Part shown: piece by piece, positions 13,231 through 21,552 of the stretch
Position numbering within the stretch: the stretch's first letter is position 1
How the letters are laid out: every line of letters starts with the position of its first letter
NCBI GenBank assembly: GCA_046590195.1
Contig: JBKJTP010000083.1
Coordinates: forward strand, 1-22,305
Origin: JBKJTP01 sp046590195
Lineage (GTDB): Bacteria; Bacteroidota; Ignavibacteria; Palsa-1295
Direction of reading: 5' to 3'
Length of the DNA stretch: 22,305 nt
Program-made: the position numbers and the translations under genes
The notes under the pieces: model-generated
Seen by the model: the letters and a program-made list of their open reading frames with translations, nothing else
Database searches by the model: none
What the model was told of the DNA's origin: nothing

Positions 13231-16050
13231 ATGGTCCTTCGTTTCATCATCGGGTTAGGATTCGTCGTTGCCCTGCTCGTCATTGGCGGACTCATCCTTG
13301 GCGGTGCCATGATGACGGGCTCGATCCCGCTCTATGAGGGCACGGTCCGCGTGGCGGGCTTGGGCCAGAGCGTTTCGATCGAGCGCGATAAGCACGGAGT
13401 GCCGCATATCTTTGCCTCGAACGAGGAAGACGGATATTACGGACTCGGCTTCGTCCACGCACAGGATCGCCTGTTCCAGATGGAGATGACCCGCCGCATC
13501 GGCGAAGGCCGCCTGAGCGAGGTCTCAGGTGAGAAGACGCTGCTGCTTGATGCATGGTCACGCCGCATCGGCTTCAAGCGCATCGCGACTGAGATGTGGA
13601 AAAAGGCATCACCCGAGACGAAGCGGATGCTGACTGCCTATTGCAACGGCATCAACGGCTACATCAAGGCATCGAATAATCGCTGGGGTTTTGAGTTCGA
13701 CGCATCGAACTCGCAGCCAGAACTCTGGACGCCCGAGCAGTGCCTGATCATCGGACGCCTGATGGCGTGGGAGATGAACTTTGCGTATTGGACCGACGCA
13801 GCGTTCGGCGACATTGCGCTTACGCTCGATTCATCCAAGCTCCCCTCGCTCTTCCCGAACTACCCGGAGAATGGAGCAACCGTCGTCGAGGGAGCATCTC
13901 CGGAAGCGATCAGAAACACTTGGCGCACGCTCTATCAGCCGTACAAGCCACCTAAGGATTCGGCGCGCAAGGCAGCACCGAAACCAATTACAAGACCCGA
14001 TACCGGAATGGTGTTTCCGAAGGGACCAGTCGTTACGCCTCCACCTATCGGTGCGGTCGAGTCAGGAATGGGCGATCTCTTTGCAGAGATCCGGGCACTC
14101 AACAAGCAGATGGATGCGGTGCTCGGGCCGCGTGGCATCGGGGGTGGATCCAATGCATTCGCGATCTCTCCACGTCGCAGCGCGACCGGTGGCGCGTTGC
14201 TCGAGAACGACATGCATCTCTCGATCGGCACACCGAGCCGTTGGCATCTTGCACATCTATCTGCAGGCGCCATGAATGTTGCGGGCTTTTGTGTACCAGG
14301 GCTCCCTGCGTTCATCGCTGGTCGCAATGAGACACTGTCTTGGGGCGTCACGAACAGCATGGCAGACGAAAGCGACTTCTTCATCGAGACGCTCGACTCC
14401 TCTGGTCGTCGCTACATGAGCGGTGGCAAGCCGCAAAGCTTCGTCGAGATCCGCGACACGATCTATGTAAAGGATTCGCTTGGCGGTGATTTCCGCAAGT
14501 TTGCGCTGACCATTCGTCAGACGCGTCGCGGTTCAGTGATGTCGGATATCCATCCATTCCGCATCACGAATATCTTCCACAATGACGATCGTGCTGGAGG
14601 CATTCCGACTGATACCTCTTTCCTCGGTCGCCGCAAGGTGGTGTCGCTACAGTGGAACGGCACGTATGCGCTGAGCGATGAACTTGGAAGTATGATGCGC
14701 TTGAGCAAAGCGAAGAGCATCGCTGAAGCACGCACGACGCTTCGCGATTATTCAACGCCTTGTCTCAACATGTGCTTTGCGGAGCGCTCGGGACGTATCG
14801 CGTATCAGTACATCGGCCGCATGCCGAAGCGCACAGGCACGGAGCAGCGCATTCTCCTACCTCGAGACGCGAACGATGGCTCGCAGGCATGGAGCGGATT
14901 CATCACCATGGCTTCGCTGCCATCGCTGACCGATCCACCGCGTGGCTACATTGTCTCGGCGAATAACCCTGCGACGAAGAATCGTACATTCCCGTACTCA
15001 AATCAGTGGGAGCCATCAGCACGTGCCGACCGCATCTCGCAGATGATCGAAATGACCCCACGGCATGACACCGCATCCATCAAGCGTATCGCACTCGACG
15101 TGACGAGTCCATACGATTGGGGTATCATCCTTCCGAAATTGTTGGCGCTCTATCCGGATCCCAATCCTGTGCGCTTCGATCCGGACAGCTCGTCGGCATG
15201 GTCGATGGATTCCATGAAGCTCGCTTGGCGCCGCGATTCCATCTATCGTCGTGGCAACCTAGACGATAGTGCATTTGCCTATATCGTTAGCGCGGACTCG
15301 CTCAAGCTTGTTCGTCCTTGGCGATCGAACATTCAGACGATCAAGCAGCATCCGCTCGTCGAACGCGCACTAGAGTACATGCGCAATTGGAATGGCTCGA
15401 TGTCAGAGACCGAAGTAGCACCGACGATCCACTCGGTCTTTCTCCAGCGCATGATCGAGAATACTTTCCTTGATGAACTTGGTCTTGATCGATACCGCGA
15501 GTTCATCTACGTCAACAACATCCCTATCCGCACGATCGCAAACCTGCTGAACGACAGCACGAACACGTGGTGGGACCGAGTGAATACTCGCGGACCGATA
15601 CCGGAGACCCGCGACTCGATCATCAAGCTGTCCTTCGTTGAAGCGCTGCGTATTCTGCGGAGCACCTTTGGAAACGATATGACCAAATGGCAATGGGGTG
15701 AATTGCACTCACTTACGTATCGCCACGTCTTCGCCGACGCCGATAAGCGCATTGCAAAGCTGGTGAACATCGAACACGGTCCGGCGATGGGTGGACCCAC
15801 AACGGTGTATCAGGCGACCTACAATATGTGGGATCCATACAAGATGCGGGTCGGGCCATCGATGCGCATGATCGCGGATATGAAGACGAACTCGCTGTAT
15901 GCGGCGCTACCGACAGGAAACTCCGAGGCGATCTTCGGGGACCATTACAAGGATATGTTAGAAGTGTTCAAGCGAGGCGATTTCATCGACGTCCCGCTTA
16001 CCCAGCGAAACCCAGAGTGGCGCAAGCTTGAACTAGTGCCGGGCGAGTGA
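13231..16050 (+). CDS. penicillin acylase family (Ntn) hydrolase, membrane-anchored
   Basis: This 939-residue member of the penicillin/acyl-homoserine-lactone acylase family (peptidase S45, N-terminal-nucleophile fold) hydrolyses amide bonds of acylated substrates. Residues 4-27 are a transmembrane anchor or uncleaved signal. The alpha-chain region carries VSIERDKHGVPHIFASNEEDGYYGLGFVHAQDRLFQMEM, the typical start (read here in two overlapping parts, about 48-66 and 67-86). The autocatalytic junction is GIGGGSNAF, with Ser307 as the expected new N-terminal nucleophile. The beta chain follows, with NDMHLSIGTPS and the GVTNSMADESDFF segment. The linker (240-285) is Pro/Lys-rich. The substrate is unknown; AHL, acyl-amino-acid or beta-lactam side chains are all known in the family. 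The HMA lipoprotein gene overlaps or follows it closely. Confidence 0.93.
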   Translation: MVLRFIIGLGFVVALLVIGGLILGGAMMTGSIPLYEGTVRVAGLGQSVSIERDKHGVPHIFASNEEDGYYGLGFVHAQDRLFQMEMTRRIGEGRLSEVSGEKTLLLDAWSRRIGFKRIATEMWKKASPETKRMLTAYCNGINGYIKASNNRWGFEFDASNSQPELWTPEQCLIIGRLMAWEMNFAYWTDAAFGDIALTLDSSKLPSLFPNYPENGATVVEGASPEAIRNTWRTLYQPYKPPKDSARKAAPKPITRPDTGMVFPKGPVVTPPPIGAVESGMGDLFAEIRALNKQMDAVLGPRGIGGGSNAFAISPRRSATGGALLENDMHLSIGTPSRWHLAHLSAGAMNVAGFCVPGLPAFIAGRNETLSWGVTNSMADESDFFIETLDSSGRRYMSGGKPQSFVEIRDTIYVKDSLGGDFRKFALTIRQTRRGSVMSDIHPFRITNIFHNDDRAGGIPTDTSFLGRRKVVSLQWNGTYALSDELGSMMRLSKAKSIAEARTTLRDYSTPCLNMCFAERSGRIAYQYIGRMPKRTGTEQRILLPRDANDGSQAWSGFITMASLPSLTDPPRGYIVSANNPATKNRTFPYSNQWEPSARADRISQMIEMTPRHDTASIKRIALDVTSPYDWGIILPKLLALYPDPNPVRFDPDSSSAWSMDSMKLAWRRDSIYRRGNLDDSAFAYIVSADSLKLVRPWRSNIQTIKQHPLVERALEYMRNWNGSMSETEVAPTIHSVFLQRMIENTFLDELGLDRYREFIYVNNIPIRTIANLLNDSTNTWWDRVNTRGPIPETRDSIIKLSFVEALRILRSTFGNDMTKWQWGELHSLTYRHVFADADKRIAKLVNIEHGPAMGGPTTVYQATYNMWDPYKMRVGPSMRMIADMKTNSLYAALPTGNSEAIFGDHYKDMLEVFKRGDFIDVPLTQRNPEWRKLELVPGE

Positions 16051-16082
16051 GTGTTTGGGCAATGACACAAATGACAAAGCTA

Positions 16083-16445
16083 ATGACAAAGTACTCTCTC
16101 GTTCTTACCGCGTTCTTGCTCGTTTCGTGCGCTAAAGAGGAAGCGAAGGTGCCTGAAGCCTCGATCGATCCGAACATCACGCTAGCCACGATCTCCGTTC
16201 CTCACACACAGTGTGAGATGTGCGAAGAGACCATCACGGAAGCTGTGACGGCAGTGCCAGGTGTCGCGACAGTTAAGGCGAACGCAGGCTCGGATTCAAC
16301 TGCAGTAAGCTTCGATAAGACGAAGACCGATCTTGCGTCGATCGAGAAGGCGATCGCGATGGTAGGCTATTCGGCGAACAGTACGACCCGCGATAGCGCG
16401 GCATACGCCAACCTTCCGAGCTGCTGCCAGGAAGGCGGACATTAA
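16083..16445 (+). CDS. lipoprotein with a heavy-metal-associated (HMA) domain
   Basis: From ATG 16083 the protein is 120 residues: a lipoprotein signal (MTKYSLVLTAFLLVSC, Cys16) and an HMA fold (about 37-95) with the metal-binding CxxC as HTQCEMCEETI, then VPGVATVKANAG and AIAMVGYSA, the normal betaalphabetabetaalphabeta layout. It ends with a second Cys pair (LPSCCQEGGH) that could add metal ligands. HMA domains bind Cu(I), Zn, Hg or similar ions; an extracytoplasmic lipid-anchored version suggests metal scavenging or delivery at the envelope. The frame is open upstream to a GTG at 16047, overlapping the acylase stop as GTGA, and further ATGs exist at 16062 and 16071. The ATG at 16083 is chosen because it gives a compact signal peptide. 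Confidence 0.87.
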   Translation: MTKYSLVLTAFLLVSCAKEEAKVPEASIDPNITLATISVPHTQCEMCEETITEAVTAVPGVATVKANAGSDSTAVSFDKTKTDLASIEKAIAMVGYSANSTTRDSAAYANLPSCCQEGGH

Positions 16446-16456
16446 TACCCACTGCA

Positions 16457-17173
16457 TTGCGGATCGACGTAATATCGGCGGTACCAAAATTACTTGAAAG
16501 CCCATTTAACGAGTCGATCGTTAAGCGAGCAAGAGCAAGCGGGGTCGTGGACATTCATGTTCACGACCTTCGTCCTTTTGGTATCGGGAAGTATCAGCAG
16601 ATCGATGACTCGCCCTTCGGTGGTGGTGCGGGCATGGTGCTCAAGCCTGAGCCGATCTTTGCGCTTGTCGAGAAGCTGAAGTCAGAGCGCGAGTACGACG
16701 AGATCATCTTCCCTTCTCCAGATGGTGTGACGTTCACGCAGCCGATCGCAAACGAACTATCGCTGATGAAGAATATCATCTTCATCTGCGGACATTATAA
16801 GGGCGTTGACGAGCGCGTGCGTGAAGCACTTGTGACGAGAGAGATCTCCCTTGGAGATTTTGTACTCACGGGTGGTGAACTGCCGACGGCCGTCATCGTC
16901 GATGCGATCGTGCGGCTCTTGCCTGGCGCTATTCACGATACAGAAAGCGCGCTGCTCGATTCATTTCAGACTGGGTTACTCGAAGGACCGATCTACACAC
17001 GGCCTGCTGAGTTTAATGGTATGAAGGTGCCTGACATCCTGCTGAGCGGCGATCATAAGAAGATCGATGAATGGCGATTATCTGAATCGCTAAGACGCAC
17101 CGGCGAGCGACGACCCGATATGCTGCCAGAGCCAGATCCGGAACAGCCTTCAAGGAAAAAGAAAAGAGCGTGA
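16457..17173 (+). CDS. trmD: tRNA (guanine-N1)-methyltransferase
   Basis: TrmD methylates G37 at N1 in tRNAs reading CNN codons, preventing +1 frameshifting. The 238-residue SPOUT protein begins MRIDVISAVPKL from a TTG codon; this is where TrmD normally begins, and no ATG is available. It has FGGGAGMVLKPEP (54-66), the cofactor-binding trefoil knot (GHYKGVDERV at 112-121; SLGDFVLTGGELP at 131-143), Arg153 and the catalytic Asp168 in LLDSFQTG, then the RPAEFNGMKVPDILLSGDH region and C-terminal RRTGERRPDML. It starts 11 bases after the HMA lipoprotein stop, so it is probably read from that transcript. The usual partners rpsP, rimM and rplS are absent. Its stop codon lies inside the terminator stem. 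Confidence 0.97.
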   Translation: MRIDVISAVPKLLESPFNESIVKRARASGVVDIHVHDLRPFGIGKYQQIDDSPFGGGAGMVLKPEPIFALVEKLKSEREYDEIIFPSPDGVTFTQPIANELSLMKNIIFICGHYKGVDERVREALVTREISLGDFVLTGGELPTAVIVDAIVRLLPGAIHDTESALLDSFQTGLLEGPIYTRPAEFNGMKVPDILLSGDHKKIDEWRLSESLRRTGERRPDMLPEPDPEQPSRKKKRA

Positions 17174-17190
17174 CAGTGTCACGCTCTTTT
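17162..17190. terminator. bidirectional terminator between trmD and the DUF948-like gene
   Basis: AAAAGAGCGTGAC (17162-17174) pairs perfectly with GTCACGCTCTTTT (17178-17190) around a 3-nt loop. On the + strand the U-tract is the end of the stem itself; on the minus strand the stem is followed by a CTTTTCTTTTTCC-type tail, so it serves both converging genes. The trmD stop TGA (17171-17173) is within the stem. Confidence 0.93.
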
Positions 17191-17210
17191 GCATTCTGGT
17201 CAAAATGGTT

Positions 17211-17807
17211 TTACCCCTTCTTGAAGACGTCCACGTGGTACTCATCTTCGACTGAATCACCATTGCTGCGTGAGCGGAAGGTCTCTACCTTTACACTGCC
17301 ATCCTCGTGATGGCCATTAGTATCAGCAGAAGAGCGTGCAGCAGACTTACTGCCACCTCCGCCAACGAGCTTCTTGATCAGGCTCACTGCGCCCATGATA
17401 GCGCCAACGGAGCCCTGCATCGATGAGCGGACAAGCTTTACCGGGGCTTCAACAGTGCCGACGAGTTCATCCTTGATGCGCTCGATATCGTCGATCGTAC
17501 CGCGCACGACATCGAGCGTATCTTCCACAGTCGCGTGTACATTCACCATCTGCTTTTGCACGCCATCGGTGATCGTGTTAACCTTGAAGGTGATGTCTTC
17601 AACATTCGCCATGATCGGCAGGATCTGGGACTTGAGCTGATCGACAGTGCTGACGATCCGCTGCACATCCTGACGGGCTTCAGCGATCATGAGCTGTGAA
17701 TCGAGCAATACCTTATCGAGCGTACGGACCGTCGCCGTTAGCGTGATAAGGAAATACGTGAGCGCGAGACACGCGACGGCGCCTGCGATGTAAAGTACGA
17801 TTTCCAT
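17211..17807 (-). CDS. DUF948-like membrane-anchored helical protein
   Basis: This 198-residue protein has one N-terminal transmembrane helix (about 3-24, IVLYIAGAVACLALTYFLI), a long helical or coiled-coil stretch (25-125) with regularly spaced hydrophobics (TVRTLDKVLLDSQLM, VDQLKSQILPIM, VNTITDGVQKQM), then a Gly/Ser-rich linker and charged tail. This is the layout of DUF948 proteins, which often neighbour YtxH-type proteins and general-stress genes. The YtxH-like gene indeed lies 62 bases upstream on the same strand. The start is supported by a Shine-Dalgarno sequence, rare in this window. The molecular function is unknown; an envelope role is likely. Confidence 0.82.
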   Translation of the reverse strand: MEIVLYIAGAVACLALTYFLITLTATVRTLDKVLLDSQLMIAEARQDVQRIVSTVDQLKSQILPIMANVEDITFKVNTITDGVQKQMVNVHATVEDTLDVVRGTIDDIERIKDELVGTVEAPVKLVRSSMQGSVGAIMGAVSLIKKLVGGGGSKSAARSSADTNGHHEDGSVKVETFRSRSNGDSVEDEYHVDVFKKG

Positions 17808-17810
17808 TGT

Positions 17811-17818
17811 TTCCCCTC
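17811..17818 (-). promoter_or_regulatory. Shine-Dalgarno sequence of the DUF948-like gene
   Basis: On the minus strand GAGGGGAA precedes the ATG at 17807; the GAGGGG core is about 5 nt away. It is the only convincing ribosome binding site I see in the window, all other starts having A/T-rich or unremarkable leaders. Confidence 0.6.
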
Positions 17819-17869
17819 GTTAGATGATCCTAAAAATCCTGGTGGCCGACGTGCCTGAGAGCAAAATGC

Positions 17870-18298
17870 TCAAAGCGCGTCGTTGATCGCATCCGGCGGA
17901 AGGTCCGAATTCGTATTGTTTGGCTGGCCGACTCCCTCTCGGTTCGGCGTTCCTGCATCGCCAGTTTGTGCGCGGCGACGTGCTTCAGCGATGGTGCGGT
18001 CAGCATTCTGTATGAGATCGCTCGCCTTCGTTCGAGCCTCGTCCACGATTCTCGCCCCGCGAGCGCGGCTTTCGTTACCGAATTCTGCTGCCGAGCTTGT
18101 CGCCTTACGGACGAGATCGTTGACCGAATCGGTCATGTCATCCAAGCGGAAGCGGAGATCCCGCCGTGTGTCTGTGCCTGGCTTTGGTGCATAAAGCAGC
18201 GCAAAGGCAGCGCCTACAAGGCCGCCAGTGACAACACCCAAGACGAAGGGCATGAGCCCGCTTGATTCTTCAGTATTCTTACGATTGTTCGATGCCAT
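17870..18298 (-). CDS. YtxH-like small membrane protein
   Basis: From the ATG at 18298 the protein is 142 residues. A glycine-rich transmembrane segment (LMPFVLGVVTGGLVGAAFALLYAPKPG, given here in two parts: LMPFVLGVVTGGLVGAA and FALLYAPKPG) is followed directly by the YtxH hallmark LLYAPKPGTDTRRDLR. A helical region follows with repeated Ala/Arg/Glu heptads and a disordered Asn/Pro-rich tail. The frame extends upstream to 18331, but the added 11 residues are not family-like, so the second Met is preferred. YtxH proteins are general-stress envelope proteins of unknown activity. The gene is followed on the same strand by the DUF948-like gene. Confidence 0.85.
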   Translation of the reverse strand: MASNNRKNTEESSGLMPFVLGVVTGGLVGAAFALLYAPKPGTDTRRDLRFRLDDMTDSVNDLVRKATSSAAEFGNESRARGARIVDEARTKASDLIQNADRTIAEARRRAQTGDAGTPNREGVGQPNNTNSDLPPDAINDAL

Positions 18299-18580
18299 AG
18301 AATGGAAAAATGTTGTTGTAAAGGTGACCACAGATGCGACCGTTGGGTACGATTATTACCACGACTCATGGGACCGATCCAGCGGGGCGTTGCGGGCAGC
18401 AAATTCCAAGCATGTGCCAACAAGTGTGTCCCCGAGCCAAATGATCGACCAGATCAGACTACTCCCAAAACGGTTGCCAAGGCCCAGACCATACTTGAGT
18501 ACGCCGCCAGTAACCGTAGAGTTTCAACACGAAATTACAGACTTTAGCCCCGCGCTCTTTCATCTCAGTATTTTTGCCTA
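18299..18580. other. divergent intergenic region, nothing recognised
   Basis: This 282-base gap lies between the divergent YtxH-like and DUF4921-type genes and must contain both promoters. Short open frames here overlap the YtxH start or look random. I find no tRNA cloverleaf, strong hairpin or repeat. Confidence 0.5.
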
Positions 18581-19903
18581 GTGCAATATTCAAGGTATTA
18601 TACACGAATGTCGGATGGGACGATCAAGCAGGTCAATCCCTTCACCGGCACAGAGGTCTGGGCAGTGCCCGGCCGCGGCGCAAAGCCGACGACGAATGAC
18701 ATCCTTCGATCTGCCAACGAGCTGACCGATGAGGATCATGTCGCCCATTGCTCATTCTGCGAGAACCGCATCTTCGAGACCCCACCGGAGAAAAGCCGGT
18801 TGATCCAGGATGAATACGGCCGCTACCACGAGCTGACGAACGTGGCGCCAGAAGATTACGATAAGACGAAGTGGCTGTTCCGACGTGTGCCGAATCTCTT
18901 CGAGATCGTCACGGTCAAGTACTGGAAGCAGAACTATGCCTTTACGATACCAAAAGAAGTGCAGGACCGTAAGGACGGTTATCTTGCAAGCGAGACCGGT
19001 CACAAGCACGTGTTTGATGTGCTCGATTACCGGCTGAAGGCAACCGGACTATCAGCGGAGAAGGTGGCTGCAATACCCGAGGATGAGAAGACCGCGCTCG
19101 CCGATGCATTCTTCGGTGGAAGCCATGAGCTCATCATCGCAAATCAGCACTTCGCGCCGGGTGCAACGCATGACGATCAGCTTTTCTCTTCAGGCGACAT
19201 GTCGGCCGAGGAGCACTTTCAGTATTTCAAGTTCACTGTGAACGCGATGACGAGCATCTTCGCACGTAATCAGTATGCTCGTTATATCTCCGTATTCCAG
19301 AACTGGCTCGCTCCTGCGGGTGCATCGTTCGATCATCTGCATAAGCAGCTAGTCGGGCTAGATGAATGGGGCGCATCGATCAGGCATCAAACCGAGATGC
19401 TGCGCGAAGACATCAATGTCTTCAACCAATTCGGCGCGAACTTCGCTGCCATGCACAATCTTATCTTTGCTGAGAATGACTCGGCGATCGCGTTCGTAGG
19501 CATCGGGCATCGCCATCCAACGCTTGAGATCTTCAGTAAGAGCTATTTCTCGCGTCCCTATGAGCACTCCGATGAAGAGATACGCGGTGTGAGCGATCTC
19601 GTGCATGCATGCCATGCTGCGACAGGTTCGAAGGTATCATCGAACGAAGAGTGGTACTACTCCCCCGTGGACGCGATCTACAAGATGCCGTGGCATGTGC
19701 TGATCAAGTGGCGCATCAACACGTCGGCAGGCTTCGAGGGCGGAACGGGCATCTACATCAATCCGCTGACGCCGCTGGAGCTTCGCGACCGCATCGTGCC
19801 TCGTCTCTATGAGTTGCGCGATGAAGGCCGCATCTCGACGAATATTCGTCTTGCTGAGGAATGCAAGATCGCGCCGAATCCGCTTCGGTATTATTTGGAT
19901 TAA
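18581..19903 (+). CDS. DUF4921-type protein related to galactose-1-phosphate uridylyltransferase
   Basis: This 440-residue cytoplasmic protein starts at GTG 18581 (an ATG at 18608 is possible). The N terminus has TIKQVNPFTGTEVWAVPGRG and then a CxxC pair, Cys57 and Cys60 (HCSFCENR), likely zinc ligands as in GalT. The HIT-type active-site motif is His252-Leu-His254-Lys-Gln256 (SFDHLHKQ), corresponding to the HxHxQ motif of GalT-like nucleotidylyltransferases and phosphorylases. The C terminus (WHVLIKWRINTSAGFEGG, LTPLELRDRI) belongs to the same family. A nucleotidyl-transfer or nucleotide-phosphate phosphorolysis reaction is inferred; the substrate is unknown. The family is best known to me from Actinobacteria. 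Its stop TAA (19901-19903) overlaps the stop of the convergent gene. Confidence 0.85.
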   Translation: MQYSRYYTRMSDGTIKQVNPFTGTEVWAVPGRGAKPTTNDILRSANELTDEDHVAHCSFCENRIFETPPEKSRLIQDEYGRYHELTNVAPEDYDKTKWLFRRVPNLFEIVTVKYWKQNYAFTIPKEVQDRKDGYLASETGHKHVFDVLDYRLKATGLSAEKVAAIPEDEKTALADAFFGGSHELIIANQHFAPGATHDDQLFSSGDMSAEEHFQYFKFTVNAMTSIFARNQYARYISVFQNWLAPAGASFDHLHKQLVGLDEWGASIRHQTEMLREDINVFNQFGANFAAMHNLIFAENDSAIAFVGIGHRHPTLEIFSKSYFSRPYEHSDEEIRGVSDLVHACHAATGSKVSSNEEWYYSPVDAIYKMPWHVLIKWRINTSAGFEGGTGIYINPLTPLELRDRIVPRLYELRDEGRISTNIRLAEECKIAPNPLRYYLD

Positions 19904-21435
19904 AAGCGGTAGCCAAACGTCACTGCGAATGCGTGGCGCGCAATCTCGTCACGATCGACGATCGAGCTTACAGGTACGCCTTCAAGAGTGAAGTCGTTAT
20001 AAACTGCATGGTCGGTCACAAACGATGTGTTGCGATACGAGAAGTCAAGCGCGGTTGACTTGCTTAGCAACACAGAAAGTCCCGCTGACAACAACCTTGT
20101 ATCGTATTCCGAGTCTGTATCGATCTTGTATGGCGAAGCCTCCATCCCGAAGCCTGCGCGGACGGCCATACCGACCTGCGGGATCACATGCTCCGCTCCG
20201 ACACTCCAAGATAAGACTGGATCGAGATCGGTAAGCACGCGGTCGTTGATGTTCTTCCCACTTGCATCTTGCAGGAATTCTGATCCGCCAAAGTTTACCT
20301 GGCTCGCGTTGTAGTATTGTCCACTCGCAGAGACGACTGTGTTGGGCAAATGGAATGATACCCCTGCACCAAACTTGAACGGAGTCGCGATGTCGTAATC
20401 ATTGACGATCAGCGTCTCATGCGATGGCTTAGTTTCAAAGCTCTCTCCACTAGCGAATCTACTTGATGCAGTTCTGACGCGGCTATCCTCAATGCTAAGC
20501 CAGGTTGGTGTCTCGACGGTAAGTCCGAAGCGGACGAGATCGAGCGTATAGACAAGCAGTCCAAACTTGAGATTCAGGCCAGCCTGACTTTGCGTACGAG
20601 TATCGATGACCTGAGCTGAGCGGAATCCATTAGGTGCATCACCGGCCTCACCTGAGAAAGTACCGTTCACATCGGTGATGTCGAGAACGCGGCGAGACTC
20701 GTAATTTCCGAAGAGCACATTCAACGTACCACCAACAGCGATGCCGGGAGCGACGTCGATACCTGCACCAACCCGAAGCGCATTCATTCCGCCTTCTTCG
20801 GTGACAGTACCCGATTCTTCGAGTCCACTAGTGAATCGTGTACGGAGATCGGTATTCGTTGAATCAATATCTTCTGTCAATCGCAGCCACCATGCAGTAT
20901 TGTTCTCATCGAGAAACTCCTGATAGTCAGTGAGCGTCTCCGTGCTCAGCTTACCCGGATCGTCGACGAAGCTCTGCGTATTCAGGAATGACGAATTGTT
21001 GTTTACAGCCTTGAAGCTATAGCGACTGGTGTAATCGGCAACGCGGTCGTACGAGATGCCAAAAGCGAAATGTCCTGTATCGGTCGGTACTTTGAAAGCA
21101 AAGCCGATAGAGCCGAGATCTGTAGAGCCAACGGTCGCGTTAGTAGCTGTACCGAGATATTGTGAAAGCGAGGTTTGCTCGCGGTGAACGAGGGTGATAC
21201 CGAACTCACGGAAGCTGATCGGAGCGAGCGCCGCTGGATTCAGATCGAGCGCTGTGTAATCGCGAATGCCTGCGATGAGTGAGCGGTTCATGCCGGTGCT
21301 GCGTGCACCGATCGGCAAGGGGTCGCGCATGACGCGAACAGCATCAGCGAGCCCTTGTGCGCGAGGCTCAGAGCCGAGCGACAGGACTAACGCGATCGGT
21401 AGCGCAACGAAAGAGAATAGGTATCGCAACTTCAT
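19900..21435 (-). CDS. OmpP1/FadL-like outer-membrane beta-barrel protein
   Basis: This 511-residue protein has a signal peptide (MKLRYLFSFVALPIALVLSL, end near SEPRAQG). After it comes the module GARSTGMNRSLIAGIRDYTALDLNPAALAP, seen in OmpP1/FadL and PorV-like barrels (quoted in two parts: GARSTGMNRSLIAGI and RDYTALDLNPAALAP). The remainder is alternating amphipathic strands with turns, ending in the typical C-terminal barrel strand AFAVTFGYRF with terminal Phe. PorV/LptO-type members are T9SS shuttle components, others are hydrophobe channels; the sequence does not let me choose. Its stop TAA overlaps the stop of the convergent DUF4921-type gene (TTAA, 19900-19903). The leader has no Shine-Dalgarno sequence. 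Confidence 0.85.
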   Translation of the reverse strand: MKLRYLFSFVALPIALVLSLGSEPRAQGLADAVRVMRDPLPIGARSTGMNRSLIAGIRDYTALDLNPAALAPISFREFGITLVHREQTSLSQYLGTATNATVGSTDLGSIGFAFKVPTDTGHFAFGISYDRVADYTSRYSFKAVNNNSSFLNTQSFVDDPGKLSTETLTDYQEFLDENNTAWWLRLTEDIDSTNTDLRTRFTSGLEESGTVTEEGGMNALRVGAGIDVAPGIAVGGTLNVLFGNYESRRVLDITDVNGTFSGEAGDAPNGFRSAQVIDTRTQSQAGLNLKFGLLVYTLDLVRFGLTVETPTWLSIEDSRVRTASSRFASGESFETKPSHETLIVNDYDIATPFKFGAGVSFHLPNTVVSASGQYYNASQVNFGGSEFLQDASGKNINDRVLTDLDPVLSWSVGAEHVIPQVGMAVRAGFGMEASPYKIDTDSEYDTRLLSAGLSVLLSKSTALDFSYRNTSFVTDHAVYNDFTLEGVPVSSIVDRDEIARHAFAVTFGYRF

Positions 21436-21514
21436 AGAAAAGCGATCGGTATAATTACTGAAGCAAAGTGGAGTGGATCGACGGAAGAAGTATCGATCGG
21501 CGAGATCTCAACTA

Positions 21515-21541
21515 AAGGCACAGCCTGGTGAGCTGTGCCTT
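21515..21541 (-). terminator. terminator of the Ser/Thr/Gly-rich gene
   Basis: AAGGCACAGC (21515-21524) and GCTGTGCCTT (21532-21541) pair perfectly around a 7-nt loop. Read on the minus strand it lies 11 bases after the stop of the gene at 21553 and ends in a short T-stretch (TTTAG). It also separates that gene from the leader of the OmpP1-like gene. Confidence 0.8.
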
Positions 21542-21552
21542 ATACTCGACGC

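Noticed and set aside
18228..18581. 117-codon + strand open frame across the YtxH start and the divergent gap
   Set aside because: It overlaps the YtxH-like coding region antisense, has no family-like pattern and no start signal.
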